NCBI GenBank assembly: GCA_016124845.1
Contig: WGMW01000029.1
Span: forward strand, 59,099 to 123,098
Length of the DNA stretch: 64,000 bases
From: Flavobacteriales bacterium
GTDB taxonomy: Bacteria; Bacteroidota; Bacteroidia; UBA10329
Reading direction: 5' to 3'
Part shown: piece by piece, positions 22,201 through 30,327 of the stretch
How the letters are laid out: the number at the start of each line of letters is the position of its first letter
Numbering within the stretch: position 1 is the first letter of the stretch
The notes under the pieces: model-generated
The model's input: the letters and a program-made list of their open reading frames with translations, nothing else
What the model was told of the DNA's origin: nothing
Databases searched by the model: none
Translations under genes and position numbers: made by a program

Positions 22201-22856
22201 ACCCAATGAATGTGTACAACGCGGAAGTGCTACCTGACACATCGGTTGCCCATTACACGGTCTCGCTGCAAGCAACCTCCGGCAATGGCTGCGTTTCTTC
22301 TGATACCGTGGTAGACTACATTACAGAATATCCGAAACCGGATGCGCTTTTCGAGGCCGACAGGTATGTTACCGACCTTCTGAATCCTGAGATCGATTTC
22401 ACCGACAAATCTTCTGATAACGTAACCGAATGGTACTACGATTTCGGTGAAGGAAACTACAGCACGGAGCAGAATCCGGGCAACCTGTTCACCGAAGTTG
22501 GCGAATATGAGGTGACGCAGTACGTGACCACGCAGTATGGTTGCATGGACACGATATCAGGCATGGTGAAAGTGGAACCGATCTACACCTTTTACATTCC
22601 GAACACGTTCACACCCGATGCTGATGGGAAAAACGAGGAGTTCTTCGGCACAGGAGAAGGGTTCGTTTCGTACTCCATGTACATCTTCAACCGTTGGGGC
22701 GAAGAGATATTCACGTCCTTTGACAAGGATTACCATTGGGATGGAACGTACAATGGCAAGCAAGTGCAAGAAGACGTGTATGTTTACAAATTCTACATTG
22801 TGGACTGGAAAAATGACGACCATGAATATTTTGGTCATGTGACGTTGATGAGATAG
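19254..22856 (+). CDS. giant secreted protein: choice-of-anchor L, PKD repeats, T9SS type B sorting domain
   Basis: 1200 residues from ATG 19254 (a TTG at 19233 is in frame but less likely). Signal peptide ends 'ENAFAQ' about residue 28. Residues ~35-255 match the choice-of-anchor L domain ('VLEFDFIPLSNVIQFDYVFGSEEYPEF', 'NDAFAFYISGPG'). A Calx-beta-like stretch and Ig-like repeats follow. Then come six PKD-type domains recognisable by 'WNFGDSAT', 'WQWDFGNNQT', 'WSWSFDD', 'WNWGFGDG', 'YVWNLGNG' and 'YYDFGEGN'. The final ~90 residues are a type B sorting domain ('FYIPNTFTPDADGKNEEFF' to 'HVTLMR'). Likely a surface adhesin. Six bases separate it from the next gene, so they form an operon. Confidence 0.93.
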   Translation: MRNRYQRFLSFFLLLSLLTIANENAFAQLTVTGGLNATALAQMLAGPGITVSNATLTGAPDAAGSFNGSASNIGLTSGVILCTGPITIAPGPNNSGSAGQDNGQPGNSQLNGLAGASTYNAVVLEFDFIPLSNVIQFDYVFGSEEYPEFVNSGYNDAFAFYISGPGIAGQQNIALIPGTATPVTIDNVNAGSYSQYYVDNSGGTTVQYDAFTTVLTATSTVQACQTYHLKLMIADAGDGVWDSGVFLAEGSLTSEVVEISTSTASADSTAYENCSNATVTFTLSDVLPSDYTVNFNVSGTATNGTDYPTIPSSVTIPANQLSTSFTIDPVYDGTPEGIETVIIDVQTSICGSDTIIIYINDVTPVTVEAFGDTAFCGGTAKLWAHADGGAGSYTFNWSNGMTGDTIYVTPSATTTYTVSANDYCASTVPEPSADATVTIDPTPVADAGPDIPYCAGDPVTLSGSGGTVYEWYDITNGAVVGNQASITLNPVGDVDYRMITSIGVCSDTDYVSITELPASPAQAIGDTSFCEGGSAQLNVVGGVNSTFSWSPTIGLNDPLIQDPVATPNVTTVYTVTVTSSSGCIKTDSVEVIIDPGPVPDFVVNDVCLNETSIFVNASSIASGSIQSFAWNFGDSATSSSSNTNHLYATDGTYSVKLVAVSDMGCTDSLTQSTTVHPIPIADFSFADDCQDKQITYSDQSSASSGSVATWQWDFGNNQTSTDQNPVPQSYPTAGFYQVQLEVASDFGCVDDTTQTVEIFPVPTANFTFDSVCLGLANQFTDLSLANGNYPIIDWSWSFDDPQSQTSTDQNPSATFNQYGQYGATLTVTTSAGCLDVITLGNAVVHPLPVATFSNAIKNCLNDTSWFEDQSTVPNLLNDQVVAWNWGFGDGYSANTADTFHIYGSDGHFAASLVVATDKGCLDTMTHDVEIYPLPTVSFTSDVTEGCQPLRVFFEETCAIPAPYSISSYVWNLGNGDGDISSQNPMNVYNAEVLPDTSVAHYTVSLQATSGNGCVSSDTVVDYITEYPKPDALFEADRYVTDLLNPEIDFTDKSSDNVTEWYYDFGEGNYSTEQNPGNLFTEVGEYEVTQYVTTQYGCMDTISGMVKVEPIYTFYIPNTFTPDADGKNEEFFGTGEGFVSYSMYIFNRWGEEIFTSFDKDYHWDGTYNGKQVQEDVYVYKFYIVDWKNDDHEYFGHVTLMR

Positions 22857-22862
22857 AGAACC

Positions 22863-25800
22863 ATGCGGTTGGAGAAAGCTTACTTACTGTTCCTTTTCCT
22901 CATGCTTCTTGGATGGAAGCAATCATTTGCACAATACCAGATCAACGGCAATGCGGCCCAGACCTCCTGTAACTGTTGGAGGTTGACACCTGCCGCCAAT
23001 GGTCAGAATGGATCTGTTTGGAATGTGAACCTTTACGACCTAAGCACCCCTTTCAATTTCACCTTTGATGTTTTTCTTGGTTGCAATGATGGTGGCGCGG
23101 ACGGCATCGCCTTCGTGCTACAACCATTGAGCGTAAATGCAGGCAGCTCGGGAGGTGGAATCGGTTATGCAGGGATCAATCCAAGTTTGGCCGTGGAACT
23201 GGACACATACCAGAACGGTGGCGAGCCTTCATACGACCACATGGCCATTCAGCGCAACGGAGATGTTTCGCATACTGGAGGCAATATGCTCGCAGGTACG
23301 GTTCCCATCAGCGCAAGCTCCAATAATGTGGAAGATTGCGCTTGGCACCAACTGAATGTGGTCTGGGATCCCACCACCAATACAATGACCGTTTACTTTG
23401 ATGGTGTGCTTCGCCTCAGCTATACGGGCGACATCATCAACAATATTTTCGGTGGCAACCCGAACGTGTACTGGGGTTTTACTGCCGCCACCGGAGGTGC
23501 AAATAACGAACACCAGTTCTGCAACGCACTCGATCCCGCATTCATTATCACTTCTCCCGTGCAATGCACAGGTTTTCCGGTCGATTTCCAAAGCTCCTCG
23601 GCTGTTGCTACCGGACAGATCACCGACTTCACTTGGGATTTCGGAGACGGTAGTACGGGTAGTGGCGGGCAGATATCGCACACATTCACAGCTCCCGGAA
23701 CGTACACAGTAACCCTCACTATCTCTTCAGAAGGTTGTACACAGAGTAGCAACACAGATGTGACGATCAATCCGCTTCCCAATTTCAGCCTTGGTACCGA
23801 TCAATCCATCTGCGATGGCGATTCCTACCAAATTTCACCTACTGGATTATCTGGTGGTGAGCAGTTGACATGGAGCCCTACAACGGGACTTGACAATCCA
23901 GGCGTCTCGAACCCGACCGCTACACCAACAACCACTACTACCTACACATTAGGTGTTCTGGATGCGAACGGTTGTCCGACATCGGATGACATTCAGATAA
24001 CGGTTAATCCATTGCCGGTGGCGGATGCGGGTGCAGACCAGACCATTTGTGATGGCGATGTGACCAACATGGCCGCATCAGGAGGCGTGCAGTACGATTG
24101 GACGCCAACCACCGACCTTGCCGATGCCACCAGCGCCACCACGCAGGCTTCGCCAACAGCAACCACGAATTACAGTCTGACCGTGACCGATGCCAACGGC
24201 TGTCAGGACGCGGATGACATGACCATCACCGTAAATCCATTGCCTGTAGTGGATGCCGGGGCAGATTACAGCATGTGCGACCAGCAAACGGTTCAGTTGC
24301 AAGCATCCGGTGCGACAAATTACAGTTGGAGTCCCACAACAGGATTGAGCGATGCAGCAATCGCGAATCCTGTCTTCGATGGTTCAACCACAACCACATT
24401 TACGGTTACCGGAACTGATGCCAATGGCTGCCAGAACACCGATGATGTGACGGTAACGGTTTTCCCATTACCCGTTGCAGATTTTGCGCAACCTGCTGCC
24501 GTTTGTCTTGGACAGCCAACGGTTTTCACGGACAACAGCAGCGGAACCGGGCTGACCTATACGTGGGATTTCGGAGATAACAGCCCGACAGACAACACCC
24601 AAAGCCCTTCTCACACGTACGCTACCGATGGCACATTCAACGTGAGTCTTGCGTTGGTTGATGGGAACGGTTGTACAGCGAGTGCTTCATCTACAGCCGA
24701 AGTTCATCCTCTTCCGGTACCGGCCATGAACATTACCGATGGACAGGAATTCTGCGAGGACGACCTCATCCAATTTCACAATCAGAGCACGGGAAACATC
24801 ACGAATGTGTTCTGGGATTTTGGCGACAACGCCTTCCTTCCGGCCTACCCGAACCATACAAGTAACTTAGATGACCCCACGTTTGCGTACCACAACTTTG
24901 CGTTCAGTCCGTATACTGTGCGGCTTGGCGTGGAAGATGCTGCCGGATGCTACGATCAGACACAGGTGGTGATCATTGTTCATGATAGACCAGAGGCGGA
25001 TTTCACTTCCACAAATGCATGTGAAGGTCAAATGACGCAGTTCACGGATCTCTCAACCGTAAACTCATCAACCATTAATGGTTGGAGCTGGGATTTTGGA
25101 GATGCAAGTGGTACTTCGGCACTTCAGAATCCGACCTATTTATACGCAACCGCAGGCACTTATCAGGCAGAACTGACCGTGACCTCAACGGATGGCTGCA
25201 AAGACACCATTACAAACGAGGTACTGGTAAATCCAACTCCCGTTGTGAGCCTTGCGGGAATCGACACGTGTTTGAATGACGAGACCTCGTTTGTGAACAC
25301 CACCGCACCACAGGACAGCACCATCAGCAATTGGGATTGGGATTTTGGAGACGGGAACACCACCACGGGAATCACGGCCACGCACACCTATTCCGATCAT
25401 GGAACGTTTACGGTAACGCTAACCGCCACTTCGGATAGCGGCTGCGCGGCATCGGGAACCACACAAGTGACAGTATTTCCGAATCCCGAACCGGCATTTC
25501 AGGCCATTGAACCGGAAGGATGCACACCGCTGGATGTTCTTTTCGTGAACCAATCGACCATTGCTACCGGTTACATCGCTTCCTACGAGTGGAGCTTGGG
25601 AGACAGCATCGTCTCTACCGATATGAGTCCGACCAATGTATATCCTGATTCGGGATATTACGACATAACGCTTGTTGCCACCAGCACGGAAGGTTGCACC
25701 ACAACTCTTACAGTGAACAACGCCATTCGCGCCAACATCACGCCTGTGGCAGATTTCACGGTAGATGAACCTGTGGTGTCGCTCCTGGACGCTCAATTGG

Positions 25801-26255
25801 AACTTTCCGATCAGTCTCAGCATGCTTTGACATGGGATTGGAACTTGGGTGATGGAACGACCTCCACGGTAGAAATACCCACGCATCGTTATAATGACCC
25901 AGGCACCTACAATCTCACGCTGCGCGTAACCAATGGCGATTGCGAAGATGTGGCCTACGGCACGATAAAGGTGGAGCCGCTTTTCACGTTCTACATTCCG
26001 AACACGTTTACTCCGAATGCCGATGGCAACAACGACACATTCTACGGTGATGGCGAGGGAATTAAAACCTACAGCGTTCGAATTACAGACCGTTGGGGTT
26101 CATTGATCTTCGAATCGAACGACAAGGATTTCCATTGGGATGGCACCTTCAAAGGCAAGCAGGTCGAAATAGGTGTCTATATCTACGATTTCACCATTGT
26201 GGATGTGTATGGCGAAACGCACTTCTACCGCGGGGGCGTGAAGCTGATGCGGTGA
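22863..26255 (+). CDS. giant secreted L-type lectin/PKD protein with T9SS type B sorting domain
   Basis: 1130 residues. Signal peptide about 1-23 ('WKQSFAQ'). Residues ~25-235 form an L-type (legume-like) lectin domain: 'GGADGIAFVLQ', 'GIGYAGINPSLAVELDTYQN', 'WHQLNVVWDPTTNTMTVYFDG'. Next a PKD domain ('FTWDFGDGSTGSG'), three ~80-residue Ig-like repeats each containing 'ADAGADQTICDG' and 'WSPTTGLD' type motifs, several further PKD domains ('WDFGDNSP', 'WDFGDASG', 'WDFGDGNT', 'WNLGDGTT') and a type B sorting domain at the end ('FYIPNTFTPNADGNND'). Probably binds glycans at the cell surface. Follows its partner by 6 bp. Confidence 0.93.
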   Translation: MRLEKAYLLFLFLMLLGWKQSFAQYQINGNAAQTSCNCWRLTPAANGQNGSVWNVNLYDLSTPFNFTFDVFLGCNDGGADGIAFVLQPLSVNAGSSGGGIGYAGINPSLAVELDTYQNGGEPSYDHMAIQRNGDVSHTGGNMLAGTVPISASSNNVEDCAWHQLNVVWDPTTNTMTVYFDGVLRLSYTGDIINNIFGGNPNVYWGFTAATGGANNEHQFCNALDPAFIITSPVQCTGFPVDFQSSSAVATGQITDFTWDFGDGSTGSGGQISHTFTAPGTYTVTLTISSEGCTQSSNTDVTINPLPNFSLGTDQSICDGDSYQISPTGLSGGEQLTWSPTTGLDNPGVSNPTATPTTTTTYTLGVLDANGCPTSDDIQITVNPLPVADAGADQTICDGDVTNMAASGGVQYDWTPTTDLADATSATTQASPTATTNYSLTVTDANGCQDADDMTITVNPLPVVDAGADYSMCDQQTVQLQASGATNYSWSPTTGLSDAAIANPVFDGSTTTTFTVTGTDANGCQNTDDVTVTVFPLPVADFAQPAAVCLGQPTVFTDNSSGTGLTYTWDFGDNSPTDNTQSPSHTYATDGTFNVSLALVDGNGCTASASSTAEVHPLPVPAMNITDGQEFCEDDLIQFHNQSTGNITNVFWDFGDNAFLPAYPNHTSNLDDPTFAYHNFAFSPYTVRLGVEDAAGCYDQTQVVIIVHDRPEADFTSTNACEGQMTQFTDLSTVNSSTINGWSWDFGDASGTSALQNPTYLYATAGTYQAELTVTSTDGCKDTITNEVLVNPTPVVSLAGIDTCLNDETSFVNTTAPQDSTISNWDWDFGDGNTTTGITATHTYSDHGTFTVTLTATSDSGCAASGTTQVTVFPNPEPAFQAIEPEGCTPLDVLFVNQSTIATGYIASYEWSLGDSIVSTDMSPTNVYPDSGYYDITLVATSTEGCTTTLTVNNAIRANITPVADFTVDEPVVSLLDAQLELSDQSQHALTWDWNLGDGTTSTVEIPTHRYNDPGTYNLTLRVTNGDCEDVAYGTIKVEPLFTFYIPNTFTPNADGNNDTFYGDGEGIKTYSVRITDRWGSLIFESNDKDFHWDGTFKGKQVEIGVYIYDFTIVDVYGETHFYRGGVKLMR

Positions 26256-26312
26256 CACCTTGGCTGTTCCTTACCCGGTAATCATCTCGTAATCCATCTG
26301 GCATTCCCTGCA

Positions 26313-28136
26313 CTATTCCTTCACCACTTTTACCACCGAGCGGGTGCCTTGCCCATTGGTAGCATGCAGCAGGTAGATGCCGCTGGGCCAAGTGGACGTG
26401 TCCACCGCCCACTTGTTTCCCTGAGCGGAGCGAAGGGTCTCTATGGTACGCCCCAGCATATCGGTTACCTCGATGGAGGCCAGCATAGTTGTGTAGGAGT
26501 GTATGTTGAGAACGTTTGTGCAGGGGTTGGGGTAGACAAGTAAACCTTTGCCATCCGTTGGTTCTTTTCCAATGCCAACGGATATATCATCCATCATTTT
26601 GATCATATACGGGTCATACGTTTGACCTACCAGATAAATGTTGCTTGGCGTGTTCATTCCCACATTTATGGTATCCGTGCCAACCGTACCAGAGGCAAGC
26701 ACTCCACCGTTCGGGTATGCCTCCATAGACCAATGCATCCAGATAACCTGAGATGCTGTTGCATAGACATTGGCCCAAAGAGCAGTTCCAAGACTATCGA
26801 ATTTCACAATGCCGCTGCCTACAGTTGGGTACATTTCGGGAACAAGCACATTACCCAATTGGGTCTGAAAATCCAGACCTGTGTAATAGACGAATTGAAC
26901 CCAAGGGTTCTCGTTGATATCAACAGCAACTGCACCGAATATATCAGGACCATCGGGTCCCAACGTCTGAACCCATCTGAATTCGCCTTCGGAACTTAAT
27001 TTGAGCAGATACCCTCCAGGCTGGCCGACAACGTGAGTACCGCTACCAGGGTCAAAATCAAACGCTCCACTTGCAATACTACCTACCACATAGATGTTGC
27101 CTGCCGGAGAAACCGTAATGGAAGAGGTGACCGCAACGGAATTGGGGTCCACGCCTTCCAATTGCCAATGATCGAGCATTTCCCCATTCTTTGAGATTTT
27201 CGCGATGAACACATCGGCCAACCCAGAGGAGGTGACACTGATGGTATCGAACGGAAGTTCAAAATTCTTCGTTCCTGTGAAATAACCTACACAGATCACA
27301 TTCCCCTTATGGTCTATGGCCAAGGCACTTTTTTCTGAACGTGCACCACTGGTACTAATAAACGTATGGTCAGGTTTTGGAGGTAGCGTACACCCCCAGT
27401 CAAAACCTCCCACCGAGTCCAATTTGAACAAGTGTCTTGAGTAATAATCGTACGGATGATTGGGATTCACTATGGCTGTACCCGGCACTGAAGCGTCAAG
27501 GTCAACCGTATCACTGTAAAGACCCGTCAGATACATACTTCTGTCGTCATCAATGACCGCATCCCACATGTTCAGGACCAATCCTTGGTCAAAATGATCT
27601 CCATCGTACACTACATACCAGAGTAAATTGCCGTTGGGGTCAATTTTTTCAATCACAAGATTATCCTGCGCATCACTTATCAACTGAACATTGGCACTTG
27701 GGTCAATATCGGCCTCAGCCCCTGCATAGAACACCAGATAGATATTCCCATCTGCATCAATATTAATATGGGACTTCATACTGTAACCTCCACTTAACGG
27801 TGGATTACTGACACCATCAGGCGCTGCTCCGCCTATCTGCCACACATTGACAAAATTGCCGCCAGTATCGAGTTTGAGGAGGAAAATGTCCCAAAGCCCG
27901 TTCGATACGAGTTCATGAACACCCGTTGGCGAGGGGTCGAAGTCAACCGTATCGTAAAAACTTCCTATCAGGTAGCTATTGCCCGCTGAATCGATGGCCA
28001 CGGAATGCGCCTCATTCTTCCTGTAGGGGGGATATGTATTTGAGAAACGATAGGCCCAATCTACAATTGGCAACTGCTGCCCTACCCCTACCAGCGGCAG
28101 TAAACCAAAAACCACAAGAAGCCACCCACGCATCAT
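26313..28136 (-). CDS. SBBP-type beta-propeller protein with T9SS type A sorting domain
   Basis: 607 residues. Signal peptide 'MMRGWLLVVFGLLPLVGVGQ'. Repeated SBBP-like motifs 'DFDPSPTGVHEL', 'DIDPSANVQLI' and 'DFDPGSGTHVV', each preceded by 'GNIYVVGS'/'GNSYLIGS', indicate a propeller of ~50-residue blades. Type A sorting domain: 'LLVYPNPCTNVLNIHSY', 'VTDMLGRTI', 'WPSGIYLLHATNGQGTRSVVKVVKE'. Signal peptide, leader ('CTCTAAGATAGTGTTGT' upstream) and sorting domain are nearly those of the next gene, so the two share flanking cassettes around different cores. The loop after 'MLGRTI' contains a CCCTGAGCGGAGCGAAGGG repeat (26419-26437). Confidence 0.88.
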   Translation of the reverse strand: MMRGWLLVVFGLLPLVGVGQQLPIVDWAYRFSNTYPPYRKNEAHSVAIDSAGNSYLIGSFYDTVDFDPSPTGVHELVSNGLWDIFLLKLDTGGNFVNVWQIGGAAPDGVSNPPLSGGYSMKSHINIDADGNIYLVFYAGAEADIDPSANVQLISDAQDNLVIEKIDPNGNLLWYVVYDGDHFDQGLVLNMWDAVIDDDRSMYLTGLYSDTVDLDASVPGTAIVNPNHPYDYYSRHLFKLDSVGGFDWGCTLPPKPDHTFISTSGARSEKSALAIDHKGNVICVGYFTGTKNFELPFDTISVTSSGLADVFIAKISKNGEMLDHWQLEGVDPNSVAVTSSITVSPAGNIYVVGSIASGAFDFDPGSGTHVVGQPGGYLLKLSSEGEFRWVQTLGPDGPDIFGAVAVDINENPWVQFVYYTGLDFQTQLGNVLVPEMYPTVGSGIVKFDSLGTALWANVYATASQVIWMHWSMEAYPNGGVLASGTVGTDTINVGMNTPSNIYLVGQTYDPYMIKMMDDISVGIGKEPTDGKGLLVYPNPCTNVLNIHSYTTMLASIEVTDMLGRTIETLRSAQGNKWAVDTSTWPSGIYLLHATNGQGTRSVVKVVKE

Positions 28137-28196
28137 GCGCTCTAAGATAGTGTTGTTAACGGCCTGTTGGGCGGAGAGTCAATCATGCCTTGCTGT

Positions 28197-29168
28197 TTAT
28201 TCCTTCACCACCTTTACCACCGAGCGGAGGCCTTGGGCATTGGTGGCATGCAACAGGTAGATGCCGCTGGGCCAGGGGGATGTGTCGAGTTGTATGACCT
28301 CCCCCGACCCCTCCTCTCGAGGAGGGGAGCTGATAGTGCGCCCCAGCATATCGGTTACCTCGATGGTCATTCCATCCGCCTGAGGCGGAGAGGAATCTTG
28401 AAGTCTGATGTTGAGAACGTTTGTGCAGGGGTTGGGGTAAACGGACACCTCCGTTCCATCCTTTTCCACTTCTCCGATGCCTGTCACCGTGTCCTCGATC
28501 ACACTCACATCATCAATATAGAAATATGCTGCATCAGCGCCTTCTCTAATCTGTCCCCGATAGTAAGGGTTACTATCCGTATCTGGTCGAAAACTCCCAA
28601 TGAACAATTTGTCTTCTCCTCCCAGTGCAGTATAGACCGCGTTCAACTCGTACCATAGCTGATCACTGAGCGTGGACGCATCCATCTCAAGTTCGACATC
28701 TGACAAATTCGTGTTGAACGGAGGAAGGGGAGGAGCGACATTGCTCAGAATAGCACCCATGCAGCACGTGCTGTAGTTTATGCTGTCTGCCAAACTGACC
28801 TTGAATGAAACCCTGTATTTCACTCCACTCTGCAACGGCTCGGTCAACTCCAAGAAAACCGACTCTTGTCCACCACTGAACTGAGGCGTATAAGTTGCCA
28901 CACCGACATAAGCACTATCGATTGCATTCTGAACACCATAGACATTCAACGGAACATCAAAATCGCCCGTGCTGCATCCATGAAAATAATCTGGACTTCC
29001 ATGGAGCGGCCACCAATGGTCACAGTCACCAAGGCCGCCAGGATTGGTCGGACAATCCGAATGTTCCTCGAATCCCCCATTGGGCACCAGATTAACGGGT
29101 GTGTTCTGTGCAATGGCACTACCAGCCATCACCACCCCAAAAACCAAAAGAAGCCACCCGCGCACCAT
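28197..29168 (-). CDS. secreted protein with T9SS type A sorting domain (gliding/adhesion-type N-terminal region)
   Basis: 323 residues from the ATG at 29168 ('MVRGWLLLVFGVVMAGSAIAQ' signal peptide); the frame is open to 29324, but that part has no signal sequence and runs into the divergent promoter region. Mature N-terminus 'NLVPNGGFEEHSDCPTNPGGLGDCDHWWPLHGSPDYFH' is common in Bacteroidota secreted proteins with a jelly-roll (galactose-binding-like) domain, continuing to 'FYIDDVSVIED' about residue 220. The rest is a type A sorting domain ('VYPNPCTNVLNIRL', 'VTDMLGRTI', 'WPSGIYLLHATNAQGLRSVVKVVKE'). Two palindromic repeats are inserted in frame inside the sorting domain (see 28308 and 28370). 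Confidence 0.85.
   Translation of the reverse strand: MVRGWLLLVFGVVMAGSAIAQNTPVNLVPNGGFEEHSDCPTNPGGLGDCDHWWPLHGSPDYFHGCSTGDFDVPLNVYGVQNAIDSAYVGVATYTPQFSGGQESVFLELTEPLQSGVKYRVSFKVSLADSINYSTCCMGAILSNVAPPLPPFNTNLSDVELEMDASTLSDQLWYELNAVYTALGGEDKLFIGSFRPDTDSNPYYRGQIREGADAAYFYIDDVSVIEDTVTGIGEVEKDGTEVSVYPNPCTNVLNIRLQDSSPPQADGMTIEVTDMLGRTISSPPREEGSGEVIQLDTSPWPSGIYLLHATNAQGLRSVVKVVKE
28308..28327. repeat. palindromic repeat inserted in a sorting-domain loop (CCCCTCC/GGAGGGG)
   Basis: CCCCTCC TCTCGA GGAGGGG. It encodes 'SSPPREEGSG' on the minus strand, in the loop after 'MLGRTI', where the sister protein has a different sequence. Confidence 0.6.
28370..28397. repeat. palindromic repeat inserted in a sorting domain (TCCGCC-TGA-GGCGGA)
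   Basis: ATTCC-a-TCCGCC-TGA-GGCGGA-ga-GGAAT, encoding the 'SPPQADGM' insert relative to the sister protein. The same core CCGCCTGAGGCGG occurs in terminators at 42021 and 56151. Confidence 0.65.
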
Positions 29169-29264
29169 GGGCTCTAAGATAGTGTTGTAAATGCAATGTG
29201 GGCTGCTGCGCGCATAGGCCACGCGGTACGGAAGCGTGCTTCGGAGGCTGGTAGTAAAAATTCC

Positions 29265-29272
29265 TACTTTTG
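29265..29272 (+). promoter_or_regulatory. -7 box of the polysaccharide operon
   Basis: TACTTTTG, a perfect TAnnTTTG, 31 bases before the ATG at 29304. No clear -33 TTG. Confidence 0.5.
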
Positions 29273-29303
29273 GCGCGCTCAAAAAGTTTAGGGAAGTCTG
29301 CGA

Positions 29304-30323
29304 ATGGAGGTAGAAAAAAATCAAGGTCTGGATTTCGATTCATCCAACCTGCTGTTGTTCATCTTCCGATGGAGGAAGCCCTTGATCATTGTATCGGTAT
29401 TGGCGGCCGTGCTTTCGGCCATCTTCTCGGGACCGTATTTCATTCCGCCCAAGTTCGAGAGTACGGTCATCATGTTCCCTACGTCCACGGCCTCCATTTC
29501 CAAATCGCTGCTGGCCAAGAACAACCCTTCCAAAGAAGACCTGTTGGCCTTTGGAGAGGAGGAACAGGCCGAGCAGTTGATCCAGATCCTGAACTCGGAC
29601 GAGATCCGCAACCGCATCATTAAGAAATACGACCTGCGCGACCACTACAAGATCGATTCGACCGAGCAGTATGTGGAAACAAAGCTCTTTAAGGAATACG
29701 AGAGCAACATCACCTACAAGCGTACAGAGTTCCAATCGGTGCGGGTGGATGTGCTGGACACCGACCCTGTGCTGGCCGCGGCCATTGCCAACGACATTGC
29801 CTCGTTGGTGGATTCGGTAAAGAACCGCATGCAGAAGGAGCGTGCCGAAAAGGCCATGCGCATTGCCGAGGCCGAGTACCTGGAAATGAAGGCGTACGTA
29901 AAGGAACTGGAAGACTCGCTGAACCGCATGCGCGAAATGGGCGTGAACGACTACGAGTCGATGTCGGAGCGTTTTAACGAGTACTACGCCAAGGCCATTT
30001 TGGAGAACAACACCCGCGCCATTGCCAAACTGGAAGAACAGTTGAAGATCCTATCGCACTACGGTGGTGCGTATGTTTCCATCCGCGATATGCTGGAGCA
30101 TGAGAAGGAGCAGTTGAGCCACCTCCGCGCCAAGTATCAGGAGGCCAGAGTGGATGCCGAACAGACGCTTCCGCACAAGTTCATCGTGAACAGTGCCTTT
30201 CCTGCCGAAAAGAAATCCTATCCTATTCGTTGGTTGATCGTGCTGGTATCAACTGTTTCCACCTTCATCATTGCGCTGCTGGCGATCATTGCCTACGAGA
30301 ACATCCGAAAAACCAACCTCTGA
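29304..30323 (+). CDS. Wzz-like polysaccharide chain-length/co-polymerase protein
   Basis: 339 residues. Topology of polysaccharide co-polymerases: N-terminal membrane segment (about 25-45, 'PLIIVSVLAAVLSAIFSGPYFIPP' with the Wzz-type 'IPPKFESTVIMFP'), a ~240-residue periplasmic domain with a long coiled coil ('MQKERAEKAMRIAEAEYLEMKAYVKELEDSLNRM'), and a C-terminal membrane segment ('YPIRWLIVLVSTVSTFIIALLAII') after the proline-containing 'KKSYPIRW'. It lacks the cytoplasmic tyrosine-kinase domain found in Wzc. First gene of a three-gene operon with a second Wzz-like protein and an O-antigen ligase. Confidence 0.82.
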   Translation: MEVEKNQGLDFDSSNLLLFIFRWRKPLIIVSVLAAVLSAIFSGPYFIPPKFESTVIMFPTSTASISKSLLAKNNPSKEDLLAFGEEEQAEQLIQILNSDEIRNRIIKKYDLRDHYKIDSTEQYVETKLFKEYESNITYKRTEFQSVRVDVLDTDPVLAAAIANDIASLVDSVKNRMQKERAEKAMRIAEAEYLEMKAYVKELEDSLNRMREMGVNDYESMSERFNEYYAKAILENNTRAIAKLEEQLKILSHYGGAYVSIRDMLEHEKEQLSHLRAKYQEARVDAEQTLPHKFIVNSAFPAEKKSYPIRWLIVLVSTVSTFIIALLAIIAYENIRKTNL

Positions 30324-30327
30324 TACT

